Translations under genes and position numbers: made by a program
The notes under the pieces: model-generated
Databases searched by the model: none
What the model saw: the letters and a program-made list of their open reading frames with translations, nothing else
What the model was told of the DNA's origin: nothing
Assembly: GCA_947628135.1 (NCBI GenBank)
Contig: CANQYT010000001.1
Coordinates: forward strand, 193,285 to 225,898
DNA from: an uncultured Clostridia bacterium
Lineage (GTDB): Bacteria > Bacillota > Clostridia > Christensenellales > CAG-314
DNA: 32,614 nucleotides
Direction of reading: 5' to 3'
In this document: positions 7,880 through 15,675 of the stretch, piece by piece
How positions within the stretch are numbered: the first letter of the stretch is position 1
Layout: each line of letters starts with the position of its first letter

Positions 7880-8673
7880 AGCGCAAAACGGTAGCGGTGG
7901 TAACGGGCGGTTCAAGCGGCATAGGGCTTGCCGTCGTTGAGCGGCTGTCGGAGGCGGGAGTCACCGTTTACGAATTGAGCCGCCGCGAACAGGTAACCCA
8001 CTCCGCCAACCATTTGCAGTGCGACGTAACCGACGCAAACGCCGTCAACGAAGCGGTAACAAGCGTGCTTGCGCGTGAAGGGCAGATAGACGTGTTGGTG
8101 TGCAACGCGGGTTTCGGCATTTCCGGCGCGGTGGAGTTTACCGACCTTTCGGAAGCCGAGCGGCAATTCGACGTAAACTTTTTCGGAGTGGTCAACGCCG
8201 TCAAGGCGGTCTTGCCCTCTATGCGTATGCAAAAGAGCGGACGTATAGTGGCGGTAAGTTCCGTTGCGGGCGCTATCGCCATTCCCTTTCAGACGTTCTA
8301 TTCTGCAAGCAAAGCGGCAGTCAACGCCTACGTGCAGGCGCTCAACAACGAAGTCCGTCCCTACGGTATCACGGCTACGGCTGTTATGCCGGGCGACGTT
8401 TCCACGGGGTTTACCTCCGCCCGCGCCAAAAACGAGCGCGGCGACAGGGAGTACGACGGACGTATTTCCCGTTCCGTGGCGGTGATGGAACAGGACGAAA
8501 CTCACGGAATGAAAGCCGCCGTCGTAGGTAGTTACATTGCCAAACAGTGCCTCAAACGCCGCGTAAAACCCCTTTCGGCGATAGGCGCAAGTTACAAATT
8601 TCTTTGCGTGTTGGCAAAGATACTGCCGCAAAGTCTCGTCTCGCGCATAGTGTATTCGATTTACGCCAAGTAG
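7870..8673 (+). CDS. Short-chain dehydrogenase, candidate 3-ketodihydrosphingosine reductase
   Basis: Classical SDR, 267 residues. The Rossmann glycine motif is TGGSSGIG (12-19), the adenine pocket has CDV (51-53), NAG is at 79-81, and the catalytic set is Ser130/131, Tyr144 and Lys148 in YSASK. After the catalytic domain comes a basic, hydrophobic tail (RVKPL...SYKFLCVLAKILPQSLVSRIV) that could touch the membrane, a feature shared with ketosphinganine reductases and other lipid-acting SDRs. The ATG lies inside the end of the previous gene (10-base overlap), so the two proteins are made together. From the neighbour I infer reduction of 3-ketodihydrosphingosine to dihydrosphingosine. SDR substrates cannot be read from sequence alone, so class is certain and substrate tentative. 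Confidence 0.85.
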   Translation: MRVKRKTVAVVTGGSSGIGLAVVERLSEAGVTVYELSRREQVTHSANHLQCDVTDANAVNEAVTSVLAREGQIDVLVCNAGFGISGAVEFTDLSEAERQFDVNFFGVVNAVKAVLPSMRMQKSGRIVAVSSVAGAIAIPFQTFYSASKAAVNAYVQALNNEVRPYGITATAVMPGDVSTGFTSARAKNERGDREYDGRISRSVAVMEQDETHGMKAAVVGSYIAKQCLKRRVKPLSAIGASYKFLCVLAKILPQSLVSRIVYSIYAK

Positions 8674-8742
8674 ATTGGCTTTGCCGCGCCGGGCAAACGC
8701 CCCCGACTTGCGAAATTTTTTCGCGAAATACGCGCAATTTTG

Positions 8743-8771
8743 TTGCGTACGTCGGCGTTTGGTGTTACAAT
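8743..8771 (+). promoter_or_regulatory. Promoter of the FMN riboswitch-ribU transcript
   Basis: TTGCGT at 8743-8748, 17-base spacer, TACAAT at 8766-8771; a second TACAAT starts at 8771. Transcription would begin just upstream of the riboswitch aptamer. Confidence 0.65.
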
Positions 8772-8787
8772 ACAATTACAACAACAA

Positions 8788-8906
8788 ATTCTTTGGGGCG
8801 TGGCGCAATTCCACACCGATAGTAAAGCCTATGAACGTTCGCTTTTTGCGAATGCCGATCAGGTGAAATTCCTGAGCCGACGGTACAGTCCGGATGAGAA
8901 AAGAAT
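8788..8906 (+). ncRNA. FMN riboswitch (RFN element)
   Basis: The aptamer is closed by ATTCTTT (8788-8794) pairing with AAAGAAT (8900-8906). Inside are the conserved RFN pieces GGGGCG, the AGGTGAAATTCCTG hairpin, GCCGACGGTACAGTCCGGATG and the final GAGAAAAGAAT. It binds FMN and switches off the riboflavin importer gene that follows at 9016. The intrinsic terminator at 8924-8953 is the probable output. Confidence 0.92.
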
Positions 8907-8923
8907 CAAATACTTCGTGTATT

Positions 8924-8953
8924 ACGCCCTTGCTTGCCGAGGACGTTTTTTTT
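8924..8953 (+). terminator. Terminator of the FMN riboswitch expression platform
   Basis: ACGCCCT (8924-8930) pairs with AGGACGT (8940-8946) except for one C-A mismatch, and a T run reaches 8953. A second hairpin, GCCGA/TCGGC, spans the T run and could be the alternative or antiterminated form. Transcriptional attenuation therefore looks more likely than direct occlusion of the ribosome binding site at 9001-9007. Confidence 0.55.
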
Positions 8954-9015
8954 CGGCTTGCGGGGCGGCGTTTCAAAGATACGTCGCTTAAAAATTTTTC
9001 AAGGAGGTATCTGTT

Positions 9016-9819
9016 GTGACAAATTTGTTGGGTTACAATGAGGTCGCCGTTCTTGCGGGAACGGCACTCGGCATCATCATCTGTTTGGAGTGGGGCATTA
9101 TCGTGGGGATACTTGTCTCACAAAAGAGAGGTCGCCGCACGCCTCAAAAGCGCAGCGCCAAGGAAAAAACGGTCTACTCCGCGATATTTCTTGCCAATAC
9201 GGCGTTGTTTTCCGCTATGGGCGTAGTTTTGCTTTACTTCGAGTTTCCGATATTCTCCGCCACGCCCTGGTTGGAAATGAACTTTTCCGACGTTCCTACG
9301 TTGCTTGCCGCGTTTATGTACGGACCTGTGACGGGCGCTGTGGTAAACGTGATAAAAATTGTTGTCAAGTTGCTCATCAGCGGCTCTACGACCAACTTGG
9401 TCGGACCGCTCTCCAACTTGATAAGCGGCACTATCTACGCCGTTGTCGCAGGGCTGATTTACAAATTACGCCGCAACAAAAAGGGCGCGATTTTGAGTTT
9501 GTTCGTCGGCAGTTTGGTGTTTTGCGCCGCTATGTGGCTGTGCAATCAATTTATTTTGTTGCCGTTCTACGGAATGACCGCGCAAGAGATTATGATGCCC
9601 GCGCTGTGGTGGACGTTGTTGTTCAACGTCATCAAAACGGCGGCAACTTGCGTAATTACGTTCATTTTGTACAAGCCGCTCTCTCGCGCGTTGCATTGGA
9701 CTATTGACCCCGCACGCCGCAAAAAGAAACAATTGCCGCAAGATACGCAACAAGCCGACGCGCCTCGTCAGCCCGACGAACTGCAACCCTCCGCCGTCTC
9801 AAACGACCCCGAAAATTGA
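9016..9819 (+). CDS. ribU: Riboflavin ECF transporter substrate-binding protein RibU
   Basis: S component of an energy-coupling factor importer for riboflavin, an integral membrane protein of 267 residues. The GTG start is set by AAGGAGG at 9001-9007. It has an N-terminal helix, a basic loop, and then the RibU core: FLANTALFSAMGVVLLYFEFPI, a segment ending FSDVPTLLAAFMYGPVTGAVV, and KLLISGSTTNLVGPLSN, where the ligand loop lies, followed by further hydrophobic helices. A hydrophilic Gln/Pro/Asp-rich tail of about 35 residues follows the last helix. The FMN riboswitch directly upstream independently supports the assignment. The shared EcfA/EcfT energising module is not in the window. Confidence 0.93.
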   Translation: MTNLLGYNEVAVLAGTALGIIICLEWGIIVGILVSQKRGRRTPQKRSAKEKTVYSAIFLANTALFSAMGVVLLYFEFPIFSATPWLEMNFSDVPTLLAAFMYGPVTGAVVNVIKIVVKLLISGSTTNLVGPLSNLISGTIYAVVAGLIYKLRRNKKGAILSLFVGSLVFCAAMWLCNQFILLPFYGMTAQEIMMPALWWTLLFNVIKTAATCVITFILYKPLSRALHWTIDPARRKKKQLPQDTQQADAPRQPDELQPSAVSNDPEN

Positions 9820-9941
9820 CCGTGCGCCTTGCGAGGCGTTCGCCTGCGGAGTGCGCTTTTGTAGAGCGTTTCGGGCAATACAAACGGACCGTTGCGACAA
9901 ATATTGAAAACGCGCCGAAGCCGTTATTCATTCACAAAGAG

Positions 9942-9968
9942 ATTCCCCGTGTTCGGGGAATTTTTTTT
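9942..9968 (+). terminator. Intrinsic terminator after ribU
   Basis: ATTCCCCG (9942-9949) and CGGGGAAT (9954-9961) form a perfect eight-base-pair stem with loop TGTT, followed by T to 9968. Confidence 0.88.
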
Positions 9969-10017
9969 ACATAGCGGCAAACAACGCGATTATGTGCGGC
10001 GCGGTTTGCTATTATGC

Positions 10018-10046
10018 TTGCAAAGAGGTGGGAATTGTAGTACAAT
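10018..10046 (+). promoter_or_regulatory. Promoter of tsaE-tsaB-rimI, with start codon at the predicted transcript start
   Basis: TTGCAA at 10018-10023, 17-base spacer, TACAAT at 10041-10046. Only six bases separate the -10 element from the GTG start codon at 10053, so the message would be leaderless or nearly so. Confidence 0.65.
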
Positions 10047-10052
10047 ATAGCC

Positions 10053-10475
10053 GTGATTATTTCTCAACAGACAACTTTTTCGGCGGAAGAAACGGAAGCG
10101 TTTGCCGAGCGGTTTGCCCGCAGTCTCAAAGGCGGCGAGGTACTGCTTCTGAAAGGCGAACTCGGCGCGGGCAAAACTCGTTTCGTAAAGGGGCTTGCGC
10201 GCGGTTTGGGCGTCGACGACGCGGTCACAAGTCCCACGTTTGCATTGCACAACAGTTACAGCGGACGATTAACGCTCAATCACTTCGATTTCTACCGCTT
10301 AGACAGCAGTGACGAAGCGGCGGTGCTGGGTCTGGACGAACTGTTTTACGAAAGCAATTCCGTCGCGGCGATAGAGTGGAGCGAGCGCGTTTCCGATTTG
10401 CTTCCCCTCAACTGTATCACGGTGGAATTGAAAAAGACGGGCGACGACTCCCGCTTGATAACGGTGAGCAAATGA
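10053..10475 (+). CDS. tsaE: tRNA t6A biosynthesis ATPase TsaE
   Basis: Small P-loop ATPase that works with TsaB and TsaD to place threonylcarbamoyl on A37 of ANN-decoding tRNAs. It has 140 residues, as usual. Walker A is GELGAGKT (35-42), followed by the TsaE signatures SPTF and HFDFYRL, and EW near residue 110. The N-terminal sequence aligns with the family from the GTG at 10053, and no ribosome binding site lies at a usable distance in front of it; the -10 box TACAAT ends only six bases upstream, so I infer a leaderless start. tsaB overlaps its stop by four bases. Function is confident. Confidence 0.93.
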   Translation: MIISQQTTFSAEETEAFAERFARSLKGGEVLLLKGELGAGKTRFVKGLARGLGVDDAVTSPTFALHNSYSGRLTLNHFDFYRLDSSDEAAVLGLDELFYESNSVAAIEWSERVSDLLPLNCITVELKKTGDDSRLITVSK

Positions 10476-11035
10476 AAGTGCTTTTTGTAGATACGACCAC
10501 CCCCGAACTTGTCGCGGCGGTGGTAGAGGACAGCGACGCGACGTATGTCGTATGTCACGACGACCAACGGCGGCACAGCGAACTGCTTTGCACCAAGGTG
10601 GGCGAGGTTATGAGCAGGGCGGCGGTCGGCTTTTCCGATCTGGACGGCTATGCCTGCGCGATAGGTCCGGGCAGTTTTACGGGCATACGTATCGGTATTT
10701 CCACGGTAAAGGGCTACGCGACGGCTTTTCCCCGTCCTTTTGTCGCCGTCAACTGTCTGCAAGCAATCGAACTTACGGGCAATCGCAGCGGCAAAGAGGG
10801 CGCTGTGATAGACGCAGGCAACGGCTACTACTACGCAAATTTCCGCGCGGGAACAGCCCCCTGTCTTATCCCGTATTGCGACGCGCGCGCAACCGCAGCG
10901 GCAAGCGGCAACGCGTCGTACTATCTGGACGGCGCTTTGGCTTTGATTCGCGACAAATTTACACACGGACGTTTCGACGCGGAACTTACGCCGCTGTATA
11001 TAAGACGTTCCCAAGCGGAGGAAAACAGAAAATGA
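10472..11035 (+). CDS. tsaB: tRNA t6A biosynthesis protein TsaB
   Basis: ASKHA-fold partner that scaffolds TsaD for t6A synthesis, 187 residues. It starts MKVLFVDTTT and carries the defining motif AIGPGSFTGIRIG and then STVKGYA; the C-terminus ends in PLYIRR, also typical. The ATG overlaps the tsaE stop and its own stop overlaps rimI. Longer in-frame starts upstream lie inside tsaE and were dismissed. The short C-terminal half is as in other Bacillota. tsaD is not seen in the window. Confidence 0.93.
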   Translation: MKVLFVDTTTPELVAAVVEDSDATYVVCHDDQRRHSELLCTKVGEVMSRAAVGFSDLDGYACAIGPGSFTGIRIGISTVKGYATAFPRPFVAVNCLQAIELTGNRSGKEGAVIDAGNGYYYANFRAGTAPCLIPYCDARATAAASGNASYYLDGALALIRDKFTHGRFDAELTPLYIRRSQAEENRK

Positions 11036-11487
11036 TAGAAAAACTTCCCTTTTCTATGCAGATGATATTCCAACTCAACAAGATAGAAAAGGCTTGTTTC
11101 GGCAAAGAGGCTTGGACGATAGCCAATCTTCGCGGCGAATACGAAAACGATTTTTCCCATATGTTCGGCGAAAAGACGGAGGACGGCACAGTGGTGGGAT
11201 ATGCCTGCGTACGTACCCTGTACGAAGAAGCCCAACTTTGCAACGTCGCCGTACTGCCGGAGTACCGCCGTCAAGGCATTGCGTCGCGCCTGCTGGAAAC
11301 AGTCTCTGAGTTTGCCAAGGTGCAGGGGTGCGAGCGGTGCGAATTGGAAGTCAACACAGCCAACACCGCCGCAATCGAACTGTACAAGAAATGCGGTTTC
11401 GAAATAGTCGGCACTCGCCCCAATTTTTACAAGCGCACCAAACGCTATCCCACACGCGACGCTTACACTATGGTAAAGGAGTTCTGA
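11032..11487 (+). CDS. rimI: Ribosomal-protein-alanine N-acetyltransferase RimI
   Basis: GNAT acetyltransferase of 151 residues, the family size. The acetyl-CoA loop is RRQGIAS in the segment NVAVLPEYRRQGIAS, followed by the RimI-type ending LEVNTANTAAIELYKKCGFE and GTRPNFY. It acetylates the N-terminus of ribosomal protein S18 in known members; in Bacillota rimI commonly follows tsaB, as here, with a four-base overlap. Transcription probably ends at the hairpin at 11600-11626. A different protein target within the GNAT family cannot be excluded. Confidence 0.88.
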   Translation: MIEKLPFSMQMIFQLNKIEKACFGKEAWTIANLRGEYENDFSHMFGEKTEDGTVVGYACVRTLYEEAQLCNVAVLPEYRRQGIASRLLETVSEFAKVQGCERCELEVNTANTAAIELYKKCGFEIVGTRPNFYKRTKRYPTRDAYTMVKEF

Positions 11488-11565
11488 TTTGCGAACCCCT
11501 CTCGCGCGCGACAGCCGCAAACGGCTTTGCACCCTGTCGCGGCGTATTGTGTACGTTTCGCAAAT

Positions 11566-11933
11566 TTACTTTTGATGAAACTGCTTGTATTGTTTTTTTA
11601 ACGCTTTTATCGAAAGCGTTTTTTTTACGCGGAAGTCGTCGGGGGAAAGGCGTACTTCGTAAGAATTTACAGATAAGAAAATAGTGTTAACTTTCTTTTG
11701 TGTTACTCGCCTTTTAATATCCCCCTGCAAACGGAACGGGCGCAAGCGTTCGTTTTCTTTTGATGAGACGTATTGTTTTTTTACGCTTTTGTCGAAAGTT
11801 CTTTTTTATGCCGAAGCCGTCGGGGAAAGTCGTACTTCGTAAGAATTTACAGATAAGAAAATAGTGTGAACTTTCTTTTGTGTTACATCGCCTTTTGATA
11901 TTCTCCTGCAAACGAAACGGGCGCAAGCGTTCG
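11566..11933. repeat. Tandem duplication of about 180 bases downstream of rimI
   Basis: Copy A (about 11566-11752) and copy B (about 11753-11933) are head to tail with an offset of 180 bases. A 37-base block at 11651-11687 recurs exactly at 11831-11867. Each copy has a T-rich hairpin region, then TTTACA with a weak -10 (intact only in copy A), and ends in a hairpin around GGGCGCAAGCG; in copy A this is followed by TTTTCTTTT. The layout would suit two short RNA genes or a duplicated terminator. No protein frame fits. Confidence 0.75.
11600..11626 (+). terminator. Intrinsic terminator after rimI
   Basis: AACGCTTT (11600-11607) and AAAGCGTT (11613-11620) form a perfect stem with a five-base loop, followed by T to 11626. 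The matching place in the second repeat copy is degraded. Confidence 0.85.
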
Positions 11934-12224
11934 TTTGACAAGGCGCATTGCTTTCTCAAAGTCGCTTTTTTGCAAAAGACCCGCCCCGCATTTACGCGAA
12001 CCGTTTTTTTACGTGCAATGTCGATTTATTGTTTTTCTTTGACGATTATGACGATTTTTGACGAAACATATAGTACTATGTCACGCATAGCATCGTTTTT
12101 GCGCCTAAAAATCGGTGTTTTTGCCCCTTTTGTAAAGGTCGCTCGGCAAAAATCGGCATTCGGGCGAACGGTCGTTGCCGCGCAAGTTTCGACAGCGATA
12201 GACACTTTTTGCGCCAAGCGATCA
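11934..12224. other. Gene-free stretch before the hydrolase operon
   Basis: No frame with a ribosome binding site and no strong hairpin seen. It is rich in TTTTT and CGAA-type words. At its end a -10 box TACAAT (12225-12230) with a poor -35 precedes the hydrolase gene; the predicted transcript would start almost at the ribosome binding site (GAGG, 12238-12241). Confidence 0.5.
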
Positions 12225-12248
12225 TACAATAGTCAATGAGGTAACGGT

Positions 12249-12932
12249 GTGTATTGTGTCAGGCTCGGCAGCGGCAAACCCGTCGTTTGGCTGCACGGTT
12301 GGGGGTGCGACGGCAGCGTCTTTTTGCCGATAGCAAAGCGGCTGCCCTTTATGTCCAACTTCCTCGTGGACCTCAACGGCTTCGGGCAAAGCGAGCCGCC
12401 GCCCGCAGAGGGTTGGAGCGCGGAGGACTACGCAAAGGAACTGCACGCCTTTTTGTTGCAAAACGGACTTACTTCCGTCACGTTGGTGGGACACAGTTTC
12501 GGCTGCCGCGTTGCGCTTGCGCTTGCCGCAAACTATCCCGAGGACGTTTCGCGTATGATGTTTGTCGCGCCTGCGGGTTTGCGCCCCTTTTCCATCAAAC
12601 GGTGGTGGCGGGTGCGTGTACACAAATTGAAAAAACGTTTCGGCACAGCCGACTCGCGCTATGCAAGCGCAGATTGGGCGGCTTGTCCCGAACGAATGCG
12701 TACCACCTTCGTCAAGGTCGTCAACGACGAGCTTTCCCGTTTCGCGGTGAAAGTGCGCTGTCCCGTGCTTATAGTAAACGGCAGCCGCGACGAAGCGACC
12801 CCGTTACGACAGGCAAAGCGGCTCAACAGGCTGATAAAGGGCAGTCAACTTGTGGAGATAGAGGGCGGACATTTTGCCTTTTTCGCAATGCCGCGCGCCT
12901 TTGCCGACGCGGTAAAAAATTTCGTGGAGTAG
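12249..12932 (+). CDS. Alpha/beta hydrolase
   Basis: Cytoplasmic alpha/beta-fold hydrolase, 227 residues, of the MhpC/BioH-like type. The oxyanion segment is WLHGWGCDGS, the nucleophile elbow GHSFG places Ser83, the acid is Asp181 in NGSRDEATP and the base His208 in EGGHFAF, so the triad is complete. The start GTG is preceded by GAGG at 12238-12241. The lid region (about 115-160) is basic. The gene lies three bases ahead of the MurF-like ligase, and ddl follows, so it belongs to a cell-wall operon. That suggests, without proof, an esterase or amidase working near peptidoglycan synthesis. Substrate unknown. Confidence 0.85.
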   Translation: MYCVRLGSGKPVVWLHGWGCDGSVFLPIAKRLPFMSNFLVDLNGFGQSEPPPAEGWSAEDYAKELHAFLLQNGLTSVTLVGHSFGCRVALALAANYPEDVSRMMFVAPAGLRPFSIKRWWRVRVHKLKKRFGTADSRYASADWAACPERMRTTFVKVVNDELSRFAVKVRCPVLIVNGSRDEATPLRQAKRLNRLIKGSQLVEIEGGHFAFFAMPRAFADAVKNFVE

Positions 12933-12934
12933 TT

Positions 12935-14401
12935 ATGCGTATTTTCGTTGCGTTGTTGAGCGGAATATTTTTGACTGCCCTGTCGTCGGAGTGTCTGCGC
13001 ACGCTGCAATCCGCAAGTTACCGTCCGCAGAGGGGCTATTTCAAACTGTATCTGTCCCCCTATTTTCTTGCGCTTGTTTTCGTGCAGACGGCGGCGGTCT
13101 TATCAGATGTGTTTCTTCCCTACGGCGCGTACGTAAACGCGGGGCTGTACTTTGCGGCGGCGCTTGCGTTCTGTCTTATTCGCCGCAAAACCCCTCTCAA
13201 ACTTACCAAGCGTATGGGCAGGTTGCTGTTCGTTCAGACGATAGTTCTTTGCGCGCTGTGCGTCTTTGTCAATTCCGCTTATTGGGCGTGGCTTTTGCCT
13301 GCGATCACCCTCGTTTGTTGGGCGGTGTGTTTGCCGACGGAGTGCGCCGTAAACGCCTACTACACAAGCAAGGCGCGCCGAAAACTTTCCGCGGCACACG
13401 TCACCGTGATAGCCGTCACGGGCAGTTACGGCAAAACCACCGTCAAGGATATGCTTTGCGCTCTGCTGGAAAACAGCGTTTCTCCGCAGGGCAGTTGCAA
13501 CACGCCTTTGGGTATCGCCGCCTACGTCAACCGCACCGATTTCGTCGGGGTAAAGTACGTCGTGTTGGAGTTCGGAGCGCGTAAGCGCGGGGACATTGCG
13601 AAGTTGTGCAAACTGTATTCGCCCTTTTGCGGCATAGTGACGGGCGTGTGCGCCCAACATCTTTCCACATTCAAATCTCTGCAAAACGTCATCGCAACCA
13701 AGCGCGAACTGACGGAGAATTTGCCCAAAGAGGGTTTTTGCGTACTCAACGACAGCGACGGTGTAGCGGCGGATTTCACGCGAAGCGGCGTATGCGCCAA
13801 ATTGCTTTCCCACGCGGGGATAGAGATACGCACCGTCGCGACCGATTTCGACGGCACAACGCTGTCCGTCTCGGCGCAGGGGGAGGAGAACGTCGTTCGG
13901 CTTCCGCAAATATCCGACTATGTCGGCGATGCGTTGGCTATGTGTCTGCAAACCGCAACGGCGCTGGGGCAATCGCTTCGAGTCACGCTGCAACGCGCGG
14001 TCAACGTCAGTCAAACGCCTCACCGCTTGCAACCGATGAAGGGAGACGGCTTTTGGATATTGGACGACAGTTACAACGGCAGTATTGCGGGGGTCAAGGC
14101 GGCTTGCGCAACGCTGTCCCGTTTCCAATGTGCCAAGGTCGTCATCACGCAGGGCATAGTGGAGTGCGGCAAACTGCGCCGCGAAATGAATACGGAATGC
14201 GGCGAAGTTTTGGGCAGGGCGTGCGACGTTGCGGTGGTGTTGGGCAAAAACGCAAAATATCTTGCCGAGGGGATATTGTCCACCGATTGCAGAATGCTTG
14301 TAGCGCGTTCCCTCAACGAAGCGGTAAGCCTTGCCGCGCCCTTTGCGCGCGGCGGTATTCTGCTCTTTCAGAACGACCTGCCCGATTCCGTCGCGCTGTG
14401 A
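12935..14401 (+). CDS. murF: MurF-like Mur ligase with N-terminal membrane domain
   Basis: Mur ligase family protein of 488 residues. The first 150 or so residues hold four or five hydrophobic segments (about 1-17, 42-60, 68-82, 97-113, 118-135) where soluble MurF has its UDP-binding domain. The ligase core follows: P-loop TGSYGKTT (162-169), EFGARKRGDIAKL, an acidic-His segment reading AQHLSTF, and DDSYNGS, which corresponds to the DDSYNAN of MurF. MurF adds D-Ala-D-Ala to the UDP-MurNAc tripeptide, and ddl, which makes the dipeptide, is the next gene. I infer the same reaction at the membrane surface. Alternatives are another amide ligase of the Mur group acting on a wall precursor. Confidence 0.78.
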   Translation: MRIFVALLSGIFLTALSSECLRTLQSASYRPQRGYFKLYLSPYFLALVFVQTAAVLSDVFLPYGAYVNAGLYFAAALAFCLIRRKTPLKLTKRMGRLLFVQTIVLCALCVFVNSAYWAWLLPAITLVCWAVCLPTECAVNAYYTSKARRKLSAAHVTVIAVTGSYGKTTVKDMLCALLENSVSPQGSCNTPLGIAAYVNRTDFVGVKYVVLEFGARKRGDIAKLCKLYSPFCGIVTGVCAQHLSTFKSLQNVIATKRELTENLPKEGFCVLNDSDGVAADFTRSGVCAKLLSHAGIEIRTVATDFDGTTLSVSAQGEENVVRLPQISDYVGDALAMCLQTATALGQSLRVTLQRAVNVSQTPHRLQPMKGDGFWILDDSYNGSIAGVKAACATLSRFQCAKVVITQGIVECGKLRREMNTECGEVLGRACDVAVVLGKNAKYLAEGILSTDCRMLVARSLNEAVSLAAPFARGGILLFQNDLPDSVAL

Positions 14402-14442
14402 CGTGTTGTGCAGGCAAAAAATGCTAAATGGGGTAAAAAAAA

Positions 14443-15549
14443 ATGAAAATAAAAAGCGTCTCCGAAAAAACGATAGCGGTGATTTACGGCGGCAAAAGTT
14501 GCGAACACGAAATTTCCGTCATCACCGCCTGTCTTGCCAAAGGTTACTTTCGCGGCAGGGTGCTGAGCGTCTACTTCGACAGGGACAACCGCGCTTTTCT
14601 TGTGGGAAACGATTGGACGCCCGCGCGGCACGTCCGCGAAAAACTCACCGCGCCCGTAGTGTTTCTCAACGGCGAAAGCGCTATCGGCGTGTTGAAGCGC
14701 GGTCGGCTTACGAAATTGCACGTAGACGCGGCGGTGAACTGCTGTCACGGACTGAACGGCGAGGACGGCTGTATTGCGGCGCTTTGCCGAATGAGTTCGA
14801 TACCTCTCGTGGGCAGCGACGTGGAGTCCTCCGCGGTGGCGATGGACAAAATTCTCACCAAGACGGTGTTGCGGCAGTACGGTTTTCCGACGGTGCGCGG
14901 CAAAGACGTTTCCGCGCTCGGCGAGGAGGATATTTTGCGCGAAGCAAAGGATATGCGCTTTCCCCTCATCGTCAAGCCCGCGCTGTTGGGTTCGAGCATA
15001 GGCGTGGGGGTCGCCCACAGCCAAGAGGAGTTGCTTTCCGCCCTGCAAACGGCTTTTAAGTACTGCCCGAAAGTGTTGATGGAAGAAGCGCTGACGGATT
15101 TCACGGAACTCAACTGCGCGGCAATGCGCGTTGACGGCAAAGTGGAAACAAGCAGCGTAGACCGCCCGCTAACCGCAAACGAACTGCTCACTTTTCGGGA
15201 CAAATACATCGAAAACAACGCCCAAAACAGCGCGCATTCCGACGTGTCGGAGGACGTGCGAAAGGAAGTATCCCGTCTTACGGCGGAAATTTACATCAAA
15301 CTCGGTTTCGGCGGGGTGATAAGAGTGGACTATCTTTACGACAACGCAACAAGCAAACTGTACGTCAACGAAATAAATTCAACGCCGGGGTCTCTCGCGT
15401 TCGGGCTGTGGGAGGGACGCTATTCGCGCACCCGTTACGGCGAAGCGCTTGTGGACCAGGCTGTCGCCGACTATCGCGAATTGCAAAGTTACACCTACAC
15501 CTTCGAGTCGGGCGTCCTCAACGGCGCTTGCGGCGTCAAGAAAAAGTAA
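14443..15549 (+). CDS. ddl: D-alanine--D-alanine ligase
   Basis: ATP-grasp ligase that joins two D-alanines for the peptidoglycan stem peptide, cytoplasmic, 368 residues. It opens with IAVIYGGKSCEHEIS, has NGEDGCIAAL and PLVGSDVESSAVAMDK, the ATP loop KPALLGSSIGVGVA, and the metal and substrate end EINSTPGSLAF. The common form of the last motif is EVNTxPGFT, so this is a divergent branch. D-Ala-D-Ser or D-Ala-D-Lac specificity cannot be ruled out by eye, but the MurF-like neighbour favours a housekeeping role. The ribosome binding site is weak (GGGG seven or more bases ahead of the ATG). Confidence 0.9.
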   Translation: MKIKSVSEKTIAVIYGGKSCEHEISVITACLAKGYFRGRVLSVYFDRDNRAFLVGNDWTPARHVREKLTAPVVFLNGESAIGVLKRGRLTKLHVDAAVNCCHGLNGEDGCIAALCRMSSIPLVGSDVESSAVAMDKILTKTVLRQYGFPTVRGKDVSALGEEDILREAKDMRFPLIVKPALLGSSIGVGVAHSQEELLSALQTAFKYCPKVLMEEALTDFTELNCAAMRVDGKVETSSVDRPLTANELLTFRDKYIENNAQNSAHSDVSEDVRKEVSRLTAEIYIKLGFGGVIRVDYLYDNATSKLYVNEINSTPGSLAFGLWEGRYSRTRYGEALVDQAVADYRELQSYTYTFESGVLNGACGVKKK

Positions 15550-15675
15550 TTTATTGCGTATCCGCGCGACAAGGTGCGCCGATTGCGGCGGCGTATCGCC
15601 CGTATACCTCTGCGGAAAAAATGCCGAAAAAAATCAACTGAAAAATTCGGCAAAGCGGGGCGGACTTTTGTTTTG

